A stretch of 64,000 nucleotides of DNA from Druceiella hillmani (GCA_039881145.1 JAYKKI010000074.1:11597501-11661500); one strand, 5' to 3'. Counted from the first letter of the stretch, positions 12,740-24,339 are shown. Numbers and translations: made by a program. Notes: generated by a model not told the origin, from the letters alone.

Positions 12740-14760
12740 ATTTCATATTATGGAGTCGTTTACCAATACTATTCGATACTATCTTAAATAAAAAAAGAAT
12801 ATAATCAATACAAAGCCTTCAATTTTGAGGTCGCATATACAGATGAAAGGAAAACCCCGCGTATCTGAGTCTCCCTAACCCCCTCCTCCAAATATTTTAC
12901 TGCACCATTATTACTAATTTACGTGATTCAAGCAAAGTTTGTGTAAAAGTAAAAGAGTACATTACACAAGATAACCGAAAGCCATTGAATAAATGCATTT
13001 CAGGGAATAAAAGACTTTTATTTTTTTTAACGGCATAAGTAGCAATTAATAGGTAGAATACAAGCTGGTTGGAACTAAAGTGTACTCAATCAAGTCTTAT
13101 TAAGAATACGATTTGGCACCGTACATCCCACCAAAAACAAAAAATAGTGCGAGAAAAGTTAATTTCTTTGGTCTAGTAATTTACTGCGCCGATGAAATAA
13201 CTTATATTTGAAAGAATCCAAGTTCTGTTCTGTTAGTAATTTCCAATCAAATTTTATATGATTGGAAATTACTAACAGAACAGAAATATATGTCGGCATA
13301 TCATAAACAATTGGTTAAATCGAAGGAGAAAAAAGTAATGGGGGTGGAAAATATGATTTATGTTTTAAGTACTTACGCATTGTGTTGTCTGTCTATATGT
13401 CGATTTTATAATATTACATTCGCCTGGTTGGAAACCAGATTATAAGTTTTATTAAACATTTGAAATAACTTTTTAATAAACAGGAAATAGATAAATATTT
13501 CAGAGCAGTAAAATAAAATAAATTGGAAAAAGATAGTGAAATAATTTTTTTTATATGGACGTCACTCGAATGTAAACAACTTAATGATGAAGTAGAACAT
13601 AGCTTTTGCTTTGTTATAGAAAATTTACTATCTTATCCCCGAGATTAAAAATGAATGTACAATAAATAAGCAAAAATTCTGTCAAAAATGTGCAATAAAA
13701 CTTGATACACAAAGAATGAAAAATAATAAATTAAAAAAGATATACTAAAAATTTTGCAATGCAGAAGTAAAGACGGAAATAAATTTATAAAAGCGAGGTC
13801 ACAAATAAAAAATATGCGGAAAAATCAATACCTTTAAGCAAATTCACGATTTGTTGAAGCGGGACAGTGTGTTAGGTATAGACGGGGACACGTCATTTTG
13901 AGAACAGAACTACTGGCATATGTCAATAAGGTCAGTTGATTGCAAACTTAATCGTTGTCGCTTGTTTACATTTTACTTTCAGCTTTATATTATAACTATT
14001 TGTTAGGATTCGGCCATTGATCAAATTATCGAAATTTTAAATCGACAGGGCTCGGAATGGATATACTTTTAACCAAAGACGAACATTATTTCATAGCTGT
14101 AAATAAATTATACAAAAAAGTACTTTAGTAACTTGCTGATCAAATCTTTTGATAAGCATTTTAATGTTAAATACTATTAATAATACGATTGTATACAAAC
14201 GAAATAAACTCACTAACGAGTGCAGGATTTTAGAAAATATCGTGTGTCTAAACGAAATAATCTGCGCGTGCGGTGATTTAATACAATTTTATCGATTCTA
14301 TAATTATAATATAATTTCGATCCCCAAAATATTGCAAAAATTAATAAGAATTACGAGACTCAGAGACTAAAAGAATAATTTAAATGCTATTACAAAATCA
14401 GTACTCTGCAGCTTAAACACAGATTCAAACCAAATTCAGTAGTTTAGTAATTTCAGAATTAAGATAAGGGATGAAGAAAATATTTATTTTCACGTTTTAA
14501 TTATATTTTTGAACCTGCAAAAAAAATGTTGAATTAAATATTTATAAAACCCATGTGACTAGCCTTTTGAAACGATACTACATATCATGGCAATTACTTA
14601 TTTGGATGTTGAAGGGTTACACAAAAATATCGTGTGATATTACATTTGCCATAAAATATTTGAAACCGTTCTGCATAGTCTTAAATAGTTGCAAATCTTG
14701 CCTTACAACCGTAGTTTCCATCTAAAGTCTACCACTGCTACTGATTTTATTATTATTGTG
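12740..14760. other. AT-rich non-coding stretch
   Basis: Apart from the hairpin at 13223-13285, I see nothing that can be named. The 73-codon frame at 14149-14370 has no recognisable domain. Confidence 0.5.
13223..13285. repeat. perfect 27-bp-arm hairpin
   Basis: Arm 13223-13249 is an exact reverse complement of arm 13259-13285, with a 9-base AT-rich loop. A perfect stem of this length is not expected by chance and implies a recent foldback element or inverted duplication. A pre-miRNA-like hairpin is possible but less likely, because real precursors normally carry mismatches. Confidence 0.9.
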
Positions 14761-14764
14761 TATT

Positions 14765-14970
14765 TAGTCGGTAAGGAATATTATCGAGGGGGCCAATTAA
14801 ATACGGTCTATTTTAATTTGAGAAGGACATTTGTATGAGCCGACAGCGATATTCTAATTATGAAATTGTTTAAGATTTTGGGCTCGAAAACAATACGTCC
14901 AGTTTGGAAATTGCAAATCACAGCTTTGAGTTCCGTATCCCGAGTCAGCCAACGAAGTAATATAGGTCTA
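14765..14970. promoter_or_regulatory. candidate regulatory block
   Basis: A patch of balanced composition contains GGCCAATTAAATAC-like and TCTAATTATGAAAT homeodomain-type cores. The 78-codon frame starting at 14860 overlaps it but has no domain I recognise. Regulatory function is inference. Confidence 0.15.
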
Positions 14971-15660
14971 CTTTTATTGCTCTATTGTCAGAACTACTTG
15001 CTGTTTTTGTTTGCCTATGATTTGAAACTCTTCGTGGGTGTTCACAAACAAAGACTTGAATCCGAACATTACATACATTTAACTGTGAGCAAATAGACAA
15101 TATAAATCAACTCCCAGGCACGTGTTCCACTTGGGCATAGGTATCAGACCGATGGAATTACTTTTAAAATAACTTCATCATTCCACACTAGAATATCTAC
15201 ATAACATAGCTGTAAATTTATTAATTTTAGAATTACGGCAGCTAAAAACTCGCAATAAATTCATACTCGATAGAGCATTAATCAATCACTCTGTATACCT
15301 TTTCACGAATCGTTGTCAATCTCATCAAAGTATGCTCTTCAATATAATGCATACGGAAACAAGAAAAAAAGGAATTTTTTTTCTTATTTCCAATAAGAGT
15401 CCAAACCACTTCAGAATTAATGAGATTTCGTCACACGATACTTCGCAAAAATACTTTATTTCGTTTCGATATTGGTTTCATCGACACGCAGTACATATCT
15501 TTTTTCGGTTTCATTCGGTGATTTTTTTGGCTGGAATTAAACTATAGATATTTATGAAGTGATTATTTTCATGTTTATTTATAATTATCAAACTTTATGT
15601 ACAAAAAACTTTTTCTAGAATGTGAATTCTTATTGATGAGATGCCAGAACTACACCACAT

Positions 15661-15933
15661 TATAAAATATTTGACCTTCGAGAATATTAGTTAAAAAAAT
15701 AAAGGAAATAAAGAGAGTAACAACAAACGACAATCGATATTTTGTAATGACTCGCCTTCGAAAAGGAGCATCCACGTATAAGTTTTTTCTTTGTTCTGGT
15801 CGAACGACAGAGAAGTTTCTTTCTGAAGCAGTACTTCGCATCGAGGTTCGTGCCAAGTTCCGATTGCAGCGTTCTTGTCAGACTAGGCAACACGATGCGC
15901 TTTACGACTGAGACCCAAGATAAAGACGTAAGT
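15661..15933 (+). other. possible first exon with splice donor
   Basis: TATAAAA lies at 15661-15667. The following 260 bases are unusually CG-balanced and end at 15927 directly before GTAAGT, a consensus 5' splice donor. An ATG at 15895 (A at -3) opens an 11-codon frame reading MRFTTETQDKD into the donor. That frame is open back to 15751, while a second plus frame, ATG 15747 to TGA 15911, encodes 54 residues. Minus-strand frames are also open, so openness alone proves nothing. No downstream exon was recognised. A chance donor in a conserved non-coding block is the main alternative. Confidence 0.25.
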
Positions 15934-15999
15934 TTATCTGTTTTTTAATATAAGGAATTCAATCTTAAACATTTCAGGATTAATCGCAATGAAATTTTA

Positions 16000-17750
16000 A
16001 TAGGTACACATTTCGGTTCTCCACAAGTAACACTGCAATGTGTGGCAGAGACTGTTCGAAAGGCAAATTATTGTGAAGACCCAATACAAAGAATTAACTT
16101 GTCTGCTGTTCGTGACCCGATCATAGACATTCAGTAAAACTATAAGTGTTTTTTTTATAATAAACAAGATATCAAAAGTGTACTGAGCGTTACAGGATAA
16201 ATATGAACCAATATTTATAATATTTTGTATAAATTATTGTCACAATATGAAACAAACATGTTTTATTGTTATTATAAAACTATATTAGTTAATCATTTCT
16301 AGGTCCGTGGAAATTATCATCATTATTGGAACATTACGTTTTTGCTCATCGACTGTTTAATTAGAATCCGCGATAACATATTATGAACAAGTTGAAAATA
16401 AAAAAGAGTTTAAAGCGGAACGAAGAGGCGAGAAGAGGGTTGTCGAGAAAGAAAAACAGGAATTTTTGTAGAAAATTGTATATGCATATTAAACTATTTG
16501 ACAAATTGTAATAAAAATCAATTTATTTTTGTTGGTTTAGTTAGCTAATCGATAGATAAGAAGAACCGACAAAATCTGTAAATAATTGCGGCCTGTAGCG
16601 TATCCTCGTAAGTACATACATACTGAATAAATATGAAAAATTAAAATATTGCTTTACTGTTTTAAGGAAGGTCTCCACTTTTCAGAAAGCTGCATTACAC
16701 GTTGATTGCTTGTAAAATTACTCGACTTATAATTACTTTTATTTTTAAAATTTGGCATGCACATTCGGGTATGCAATTCGATGTTAGATCTATTGGCAAA
16801 AGACATTTAAAAAAACTGTTAAAGCAAAGGCGATTAAATTAAAAAGAAGAATTGAAGTAAAATTCTTTCGAAACTAAATTATTTTCATTATTCTACAAAA
16901 CCAGTTCCATTGTCAATTCATGTGGTAGTCCCTTTAATAAATGAAATTATTTTTAAACGATTTTCACAAAAAAACGCCCACTGTCACTATCGACCGGCGT
17001 TCTAAACACCCACTACACTGACATTTGCCTTCTGACAATTTCTTTGCTGATATAATATCGCAGACATTAGCCATTTTCTCAAATCACTGTGTTATTCATT
17101 AACCATAAGCTGAACTCCAAATAATAGACTGCGAAAAGAGTAATTGTTTATTTTTACTTTTTTCCTGTGTTGCTTCCAATCTCCATGAACAGCTTTAGAT
17201 TAAAGGGAGAAATTATGACTGCGTGTTATCCATTGTACGTCTTGGACGTTATTTATTGCCGACCAATAATTATTTTTAATACCGTAATATGTTAGCGTTA
17301 CGGATAATTTCCTCGATGAGATAAATATTGATGCGAGATTAAACGAGAAGTTGGAGTGGCGTATTATCCCGGTTATCTTGCGGAATCCGATAAGATTGTT
17401 GATCTTTCATTGATACTCTCTCGAACCCTATGGTTTTCAAGCGGTTCTGTATATTTAACGCATTCAGTTAACTCATAGGTGACACATTTTTTTGCTGACA
17501 TTATACAAAAAATGTTTTTGAATTTCCTGTAACTCACGTTTTCAAACAATATCCTGCACAAATATAAAAGTAAAATAAATTTCAAATTCTTAATTTGCCC
17601 CTGTAAATTCACAATCTGAAAATTTTAAACCGTTACTTAGTGTCGTATAACTAGGTAATTTACTACAAAATATACATGTCAATGTGAACTAAAGATACTT
17701 AATAGATAGAAAGTTCAAATTTAGCATCGTAAATGCCAAATTTTAAGTTG
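16000..17750. other. AT-rich non-coding stretch
   Basis: No gene or repeat with recognisable identity. The 79-codon minus frame at 17373-17612 lacks any known motif. Confidence 0.5.
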
Positions 17751-17769
17751 CTATATTAAACTTTTCTGA

Positions 17770-18040
17770 AAAAAATTACCGTGACAGAGAGACAGACTCG
17801 AGAGTTAAGACTTAGGACTAAGTCTGGGCACAGTAGATATGCTTCAAGGGAAAGCGCAACTCCACTCAGCCAAATCGTTATACTCCATATTCTAATCGTT
17901 TCAAGCAATAATTGTCGTACCCGATTATCTAATGTGGAATGTCTTCGCTTGTATTTTTTAGAGACAAACGTATTCCGAACGCATAATTTTTTTATCCGTA
18001 CGATAAAAAAATTACGAAATTTTGGATAATCGACCAATTT
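17770..18040. other. unassigned block open on both strands
   Basis: This block carries overlapping open frames of 82 codons (plus) and 93 codons (minus), which reflects lower stop-codon density, not necessarily coding. A 12-base perfect inverted repeat (17985-17996 and 18002-18013) lies near its right edge. It directly precedes the pogo-like transposon and may be a decayed flanking insertion. Confidence 0.25.
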
Positions 18041-18181
18041 TTCTAGTGAACTTTAGGTAAGCTTCCAGAACCACAGTTTTCTTCATAATTTTGTCTGCAA
18101 CAATCTGTTTCTGAAATGTGGAAATGATATGTTTTGTATTATCAGACACTTTCCGAGAAAATTTTTCTGGACGTTTTGCAA

Positions 18182-18663
18182 TAGGGTAGGGCGGGGCTAA
18201 AAGTCCGGCGGGTAAGAAGTCCAAACATAAATATCTCAGTATGAAACAACGCTAGAAACAAATGAATCACACGATTGAGTGCGGGGAAGGGGCAAGCGCG
18301 TTGCCGCAAGTCGTCACTCCGTTCGGTATGCACGTGCGAGTAACAGGGCTATCGAAATTTGTTCGCGCCTCAAAAGTAAAAAAACTGTGTCTTTTAATTT
18401 CTTTTATAACATCGCTTCACATAAGAAGAAAAGAATAAAGTAAATATGTATTACATTCTTATTGTATTCCTAATAAATGCATGTTAATAAATTTTATCTA
18501 TTATTAATCGTTTTTATTTTATAAAATTGCTAATCACTCGACGTAGGTACGGGGCAAGAAGTACATTGAAGAAACTTCTTACCGGTAAGAGTCGTCCTTT
18601 ACGTTTTGTCCCATTTACCTATAGAGTTGTTAATTAATTAGTGTTTTATTTTTATTTTTCAGA
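18182..18663 (+). mobile_element. 5' end and leader of pogo-like transposon
   Basis: From about 18182 (TA then GGGTAGGGCGGGGC) the sequence becomes G-rich and carries a GGGTAAGAAGTCC block near 18210. A related GGGGCAAGAAGT block lies at 18551-18562, followed by its complement ACTTCTT. Such G-rich, AAG-containing repeats are typical of terminal and subterminal repeats of pogo/Tigger elements with TA target sites. The transposase ATG follows one base after TTTATTTTTCAG, a good 3' splice site, suggesting a 5'-UTR intron. No matching right terminal repeat was found downstream. Confidence 0.5.
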
Positions 18664-20207
18664 ATGCGAAACTACGAAAGGAAGACTAGTAGAGATACCA
18701 CACCACTTCATATTATAAAATTAGCTGCAGATGAGGTGAACAGAGGAGAGAAAAAATTATGTCGAGCAGCAAAAGATTATAATATTTGCAGAAATGCTCT
18801 AAAAAGATTTATTACTCGTTATAAGAAAGACCCTAACAATGTACGCTTTGGATATCTTCGAACACGTCAAGTTTTTACTCAGGAACAGGAAAACAGTTTA
18901 TGCAAGTACTTACTCATGCTTGCACAAGTGTTCCATGGAATAGAACCAAAAGAAGTGCGTTGCTTGGTATATGACTGTGCGATTAAGTACACAATTGCTG
19001 TACCCGATTCCTATAAAGAAACTAAAATGGCAGGGAAAGATTTGATAACGGCCTTTTTAAAAAGGAACTCCTCAATATCCATCCGAAAACCTGAAGCCAC
19101 AAGTCTCAGCAGAGCAACTTCATTCAACCGTGTCAACGTGCACAACTATTTTGATAAATTGGCTGAAGTGATGGACAGATTTAAATTCCCAGCTTCATCG
19201 ATCTGGAATGTAGATGAAACTGGGGTATTAACAGTGTTGAGACTAACAAAGATAGTTGTTGCAAAAGGCAAACGAAACGTTGGCTCTGTTACGTCTGGAG
19301 AAAGAGGCACTAACGTCACTCTTATAGTAGCAGTCTCGGCTACAGGTTCTCACATCCCCCCGATGTTCATTTTTCCACGGAAAAAATATCAGGACCACTT
19401 TATTCTTGCCCACCAGATTGCATTGGAAAATCTAATCCAAGCGGATGGATCACAGATGAAGAATTTTATTGCTTCGTACAGCATTTCATCCAACGTGTAA
19501 GACCATCAAAAGACGCTCCGATTCTACTTCTATTGGACAACCACTCGTCACATTTGTGTATGAAAACACTTGATTTGGCTAAAGAACATGGCGTAGTTAT
19601 GTTATCTTTTCCACCCCATTGCTCACACAAATTACAACCTCTAGACGTTTCCGTATTTGGTCCGTTCAAAACTTATTTATCTGGAGTCCAAGATTCTTGG
19701 ATGAGAAACAATCCGGGAAAAACCTTGTCAATATATAACAACCCATCACTTGTTCGCACTGCATTACCGATGGCTCTCTCACCTGTTAATATTGTCAAGG
19801 GGATTCAGGCCTCAGGGATAACACCTTTCAATCGTGAAATATTCACAGATTCGGATTATGCCCCGAGTAATGTCACTGACCGTGCCAGTGCTATTGATAA
19901 TGCGGAAAATACGCCATCACTTATTGAGCTAGATGAAAATCAGCCATTACAAATAGATCAACTAAGAATATTAACGCAAACAAAATTAAGTTTTAAGTTA
20001 GAGTCCACACACCGTTCATGTGCCCAAAATCTGCACGATGAAAATTGTATCCACTTCTCGCCTGATTTGCTCAAATATTTTGTCTTTAAGGAAAACGGCA
20101 ATGTGCGACGCGTCTCCCACTTACGTAACTACTTTACCTTTTTCTACGAGATTCTATCGTATTTACCTGCTATCGTAGTCCTATTTTACTACTTTCATAT
20201 TGGTTAA
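18664..20207 (+). pseudogene. pogo/Tigger-type transposase, one frameshift
   Basis: This is a Tc1/mariner-superfamily pogo-group transposase that would cut and paste its own element in the nucleus. The N-terminal part (residues about 10-55) is a Psq/CENP-B-type helix-turn-helix. A second DNA-binding segment carries the family signature from KMAGKDLITAFLKRN to IRKPEATSLSRATSFN (about 118-160). The DDE_1 catalytic core has the first Asp in IWNVDETGV, the second in LLLDNHSSH and the third in QPLDVSVFGPFK. The frame opened at 18664 runs off register near 19400-19425: the expected CIGKSNPSGW block continues in the frame that reads through to 20207. All three catalytic Asp codons survive and there is no other clear lesion, so the insertion is fairly young. 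A TTTTATTTTACAG acceptor-like site at about 20261 may mark a 3' exon. Confidence 0.95.
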
Positions 20208-20209
20208 TG

Positions 20210-21040
20210 ATGCTATTTAACATTTGTTTTTTTTTCATGTTCTTTACTTTTTTATTTTACAGTATCAACGGAAAGAGCTATTTAAGATTCTCTAAATATT
20301 TTTGTCAGAATCTTACATAAGATAACTTTAGAAAATTTACTGCTAATGTCCATAACATCATTCTCTGAGCGACTTGATGTCAAATTTGGAACAGTTATAA
20401 AGCATATTAGTCACCTCTATTTCATTAGCTATCGCTTTAAAATAAATTCGAAGAAATTTTAGGGAATTCAATAAGTAAATAATTTATTTTCATTTCATAT
20501 ATGGTAAAAATTGAGTTATTTAAATTGTTAAACCTTATTTCAGAATTTTGATCAAGGTAGTTCTATACATGTTGTCGAGAATTACGAAAAAAATATGTTC
20601 CTCTCCCATCTACACAACTGATAAAAGGAAATTATGAGAAAATAACATTATTAAAAATTTACCTAAATTATAAAAACAGGAGCAGCGTTTCTAAGTCAGT
20701 TTCTAAGAAATTTTCGATATCTTTACTTCTGTAAAATATATACTAGACGAATACTATTTGCTTTTAAATATTGATTTGTGCCCAAACGTTCACGAAGTTC
20801 TGTCAGTTCAAATCCTACTCGTACTGATCAATTTATTAACATCAATTTAAGTTATACCAATAATATTTCTATGCAAATTCTAAAATTATTGCAAACTTCG
20901 TTCAAATATATTCCAATTTTGCTAAACAATGTAACATAAATTATTATTTTATAATAGAAAATGTTATATATTTCAATAGCCAAAGATTGTAATTTTTGTG
21001 ATTTAATTCCTTAAAAGGAATAAAAACCTTTAAAAGACTA
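20210..21040. other. AT-rich stretch after the transposon
   Basis: This should contain the right end of the pogo-like element, but no copy of the G-rich left terminus in inverted orientation is visible. The element may be 3'-truncated or the end may be decayed. Confidence 0.4.
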
Positions 21041-21074
21041 CTGAAGTGTCGTCTGTATGTGCATCACAACCATT

Positions 21075-21120
21075 TTTTCCAGAAACCACTAGATATAAAA
21101 ATTTGAAGTTTGGCACCCCA
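21075..21120. repeat. dispersed repeat fragment
   Basis: The segment reading CAGAAACC, ATAT, TTGAAGTTTGGCA resembles blocks at 21640-21700 and 35295-35340 that share CAGAAAC, a TGGAAAC or TGGGAAC block and TTGAAAGTTGGC or ATGAAAGTTGGC. This is a diverged interspersed repeat family; the class is unknown. Confidence 0.4.
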
Positions 21121-21140
21121 CACATATTGCAAAAGCCAAA

Positions 21141-21311
21141 ATTCAAAAATATTCTATTGGAAATTTTAGGTACTTATAAAACCTATAAACCCGTACATAT
21201 CGCAATATATGATACTCAAAAATATTCAATTGGAAATTTTAGATACTTATTATTAACCCGTACATATCGTAATGGATAATACTCAAAAATATACATTTGA
21301 AAATTTTTGGG
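21141..21311. repeat. minisatellite, 67-74 bp unit, 2.4 copies
   Basis: Successive copies at 21141-21214, 21215-21281 and a partial 21282-21311 share TCAAAAATAT, TTGGAAATTTTAG and CCCGTACATATCG blocks. The reading frame across it is a by-product of the repeat. Confidence 0.8.
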
Positions 21312-21639
21312 AGCGCCAGTTAAGTTCACAAAAAACATTTTATTTAATTCCATATACAATGTGTTGATAGAAAGGTTTATAAGTATATAGTATATTAAAG
21401 ACTTAAAATAATTTTTTTCATAATTTTAGGTACAATTTGCAAGGAAATATGTTCCCTACCTTGTTTCTGAAAATACTCAACCTAAAATTATAAAGAAAAT
21501 ATGGGGTTTTCAAAGCCCCCGCAACGGTTCTAAGAAAACTAGCTTTGATTCTGGTGTCATATTTTTGAAAATATTCCTCATGTTTTTGGTCACTGAAAGA
21601 TACAGTAATCGATACCATATTCATGTTTCTTTTTTCAAA

Positions 21640-21710
21640 ACCGATTTTCTCAGAAACGTTGCGACGTGGAAACTTGAAAGTTGGCATAGTAATATATTTT
21701 ATTAACCCAC
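21640..21710. repeat. dispersed repeat fragment
   Basis: Contains TCTCAGAAACGTTGCGACG followed by TGGAAACTTGAAAGTTGGCA, matching a block near 35300-35340 with several substitutions. Likely members of one interspersed repeat family. Confidence 0.5.
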
Positions 21711-22729
21711 ATTTCTGGTTGCATTTTGCACGGTCAACTTTTTAATATTCGCATAATATAAAATAGCCTCTAAACATTTTACCTCTTTTGCTGTTTTTAT
21801 ATATCGTATGGAGTTACATTTTGAAAAGGCTTATTATGAGAAATCAAACATATTTATTGTCTATATTTTAAATTGCATATTTTAGATGATATTCTAAAAA
21901 AATATGAAAAAACCTATCATATCATACGAAATTACTGAGCCAAAAATCATGAAAAATAGGGTTCATAAAATCTGACTAGAAGGTTATAGAAAAACTAAAG
22001 CAAATATCCTGAATTTTATCATTTTTGTGGTATGCACGATGTTTTTACGCATATAATATAGATAGTATGCAGTACGTAGCAATACATTTAGTTCGTGAAA
22101 AAATTAATATTTATAAACAGTTTAATGAAAGTATAGAAAAATATTTTAATAGAACAATATTTGTAGCAGTACTTGATAAATTTTATTCTTCAACATTCAT
22201 TGTCCCTGTTTTATTTCAGTGAGTACAAATATCAAAGTGTTGAGTGGATTGTTCTCCGGCAGTAAATTCTTGCTCTTTTTATAAAGTATCACCGGTTTTA
22301 AACACTATTTTCTTTATCCAAATACAAACAATAAATTTTGAATAGACTCTTCCGGTTACTAAATTAATAACATATTCAAACTACTTCACACATAGCCACA
22401 AAAGTAATTTTATTCTTCTATCAGGGTTTCCCAGCACATAATCCGATTATCGAATCAATTCGTTTATGTTTGTTCTTTTTTCATTTGGCGTAGCTGTATA
22501 AGCCATGTAAACTACATAGAATATTAGATAACGTCATACAATTAGATTGAACCTTAATTAAACTTTTTCCAGCAGATGATGTTCTCTGGTTTGTACAGTA
22601 AAATCACATTAAAAAATTTAATAAAAATAATACTGATTATCTTCTCACTAAAGGTCAACAAATGTCACTGTTCACAATTAAATGAAACTACGTGATGTAG
22701 TATTATTTCTACTTTCTTTAATTTCTTTA

Positions 22730-22770
22730 CCGCGACCTAGGTTTCGTTGTATTACAACATCTTCAGGTGG
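22730..22770 (-). ncRNA. hammerhead-ribozyme-like motif, core intact
   Basis: Read on the minus strand the order is CCAC (stem I, 5' side), CTGAAGA (fits the CUGANGA core), stem II GTTGT/ACAAC with a 3-base loop, GAAA core, then ACCTAGGT forming a 3-bp stem III with a UA loop, then C at the cleavage position (GTC), then GCGG (stem I, 3' side). Deviations from canonical: one extra U between the CTGAAGA core and stem II, and an A-C mismatch in stem I. Minimal stem III is a known feature of hammerheads in Penelope-like elements, which often act as dimers. Self-cleavage cannot be judged from sequence alone. Confidence 0.45.
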
Positions 22771-22850
22771 GATATTAGCAAAGATCTCTTCGTAATTTTC
22801 GACAACATGTATAGCAAATCTTTGCTATCTAAGATATCTTTGCTAATATC

Positions 22851-22891
22851 CCACCTGAAGTGGTTGTAATACAACGAAACCTAGGTCGTGG
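22851..22891 (+). ncRNA. hammerhead-like motif, core mutated
   Basis: This is the plus-strand partner of the motif in the left arm. Stem I is fully paired (CCAC with GTGG) and GAAA, stem III and the GTC cleavage triplet are kept. The CTGAAGA core reads CTGAAGT, which should abolish catalysis. It helps to reconstruct the family consensus. Confidence 0.4.
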
Positions 22892-22938
22892 TAAAGAAAT
22901 TAAAGAAAGTAGAAATAATACTACATCACGGAGTTTCA

Positions 22939-22987
22939 TTTAATTGTGAATAATGAATTTCTACAAAATTAACGCCAAATATATTCA
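22939..22987. repeat. flanking family segment shared with 63.83 kb
   Basis: This segment following the right arm recurs nearly base for base, in reverse orientation, at 63829-63877. It extends the repeat family beyond the inverted arms. Confidence 0.9.
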
Positions 22988-22989
22988 AT

Positions 22990-24330
22990 AAATGTCACTG
23001 TAATATATTGCAAGAATGGTTTTCAGGAAATTTTGTAGAAACCGATCAATATAGAATTTTTAAAAAAATTAAATGAAAAATGTTTGTCTTTAAGGTACCG
23101 TTTTTCATTTTATTGTTTTTATATTTTTTGATAACATTATAAACAATGTTGGTAAATAAAGAATTCTAGAAAATCCACATTTCTTATTGGCGTTTACCAT
23201 CGGCGTAATTATATCAATAATATGACGAGAAAACAGTCCCCTCATAACATTATTTCTAGTTTAGGTGTGATAATTGCAGGTAAGTATACTTACCCGAATT
23301 ACGTCATATTTACATTACGTTAAGTCAAGATTTCACAGAAAGAAAAAAAAATTCTAGCTCTCAATTAGTATAATGAATATACTGACGTTGTCTATAAGTA
23401 AACAATGGGTGGATACCCTTCCTCATTATACCCACATAAGACTTAGAAAATTCTCTAAAGCAATCAAATAATTTATTTTATCTCAAACACGAAGCGTGTT
23501 ATCAACTATTTTAATGGTTAAATATTTATTTCCCTCACCACGTATAGCCTTCACTTAGAATGGAAAACAAATTTGATTGCCAAATTTTTAAAATTTTATG
23601 AAATTATAACTTCTAAGGGAAAACGAATTAATTACTTACTAATCGAATGCATATTATTGGTCATTATAAAACTTATTCCGTTTTCACTATTAAGCGAGCT
23701 GATTTACCTAATTTAAATAAAAAGGCACACTAAGCAATTTATCTTCACATAACATTTTTCAATTAATGTAATATAAATAAGAAAAAATTAATGATAAAAA
23801 ATATTTCCTATCTCACAACTGTTCTTTTCCATAAGATATTTTCAATATTTATAGAGCATTTCTTCTAGCAATACTTTCTAAGTAGAGACGCTGATTATTT
23901 TTAACTTCGTTCAGTTCTTAATTAGTCCTTTATCTATTTCTGAGTTTACACCTTTAACATAGGTATAAATACGGCCAATTGTTGTCCATTAAATATTTCA
24001 TTTACTATTTAAAATCAGAAAGGATATTCTAATTATTAAATCAGATGCTTACTGGTAATCAAAAGTTCGAATGAAAGTCTAGAGGGCTGATTTAGCACAA
24101 ATAGTTATTAACGGCTACGTGAATCTATTTTCTTACATGGCAATATATTTCGGTCCACTAAATCCGACCCACATGAAACCAAAACTCACATTTGCCAAAT
24201 CTTGATTCTAACAATTTTAGTAAACGATGCGTGATATAAACCAGAAACGTTTAGGGTGACGATGTTGCGAATAAATTTGTTAAATAAAAATTTATATATA
24301 CATTAAGAAAATATCAATTTCAAAATTTAA
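22990..24330. other. AT-rich non-coding stretch
   Basis: No recognisable gene. A perfect 16-bp palindrome lies at 23279-23294 (GGTAAGTATACTTACC). It presents a GGTAAGT donor-like word on both strands and follows a short ATG frame from 23222. Confidence 0.5.
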
Positions 24331-24339
24331 TCTGTTTCC

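Larger units (their letters stand above)
22671..22950. repeat. long inverted repeat with 115-bp arms
   Basis: The left arm (22671-22785) and right arm (22836-22950) are near-perfect reverse complements around a 50-base spacer. The spacer has its own small hairpin (ATAGCAAA and TTTGCTAT). Each arm carries a hammerhead-like motif. The family recurs diverged at 38750-38950 and in part at 63829-63877, so this is a mobile element, here as a head-to-head inverted pair. Penelope-like retroelements and retrozymes carry such ribozyme motifs; assignment to them is inference. Confidence 0.85.

Noticed and set aside
19466..19669. 67-codon minus frame inside the pogo-like transposase
   Set aside because: Antisense shadow of the catalytic core.
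20795..20830. tRNA-like B box (GTTCAAATCC)
   Set aside because: No A box at the right distance and no cloverleaf folds around it.
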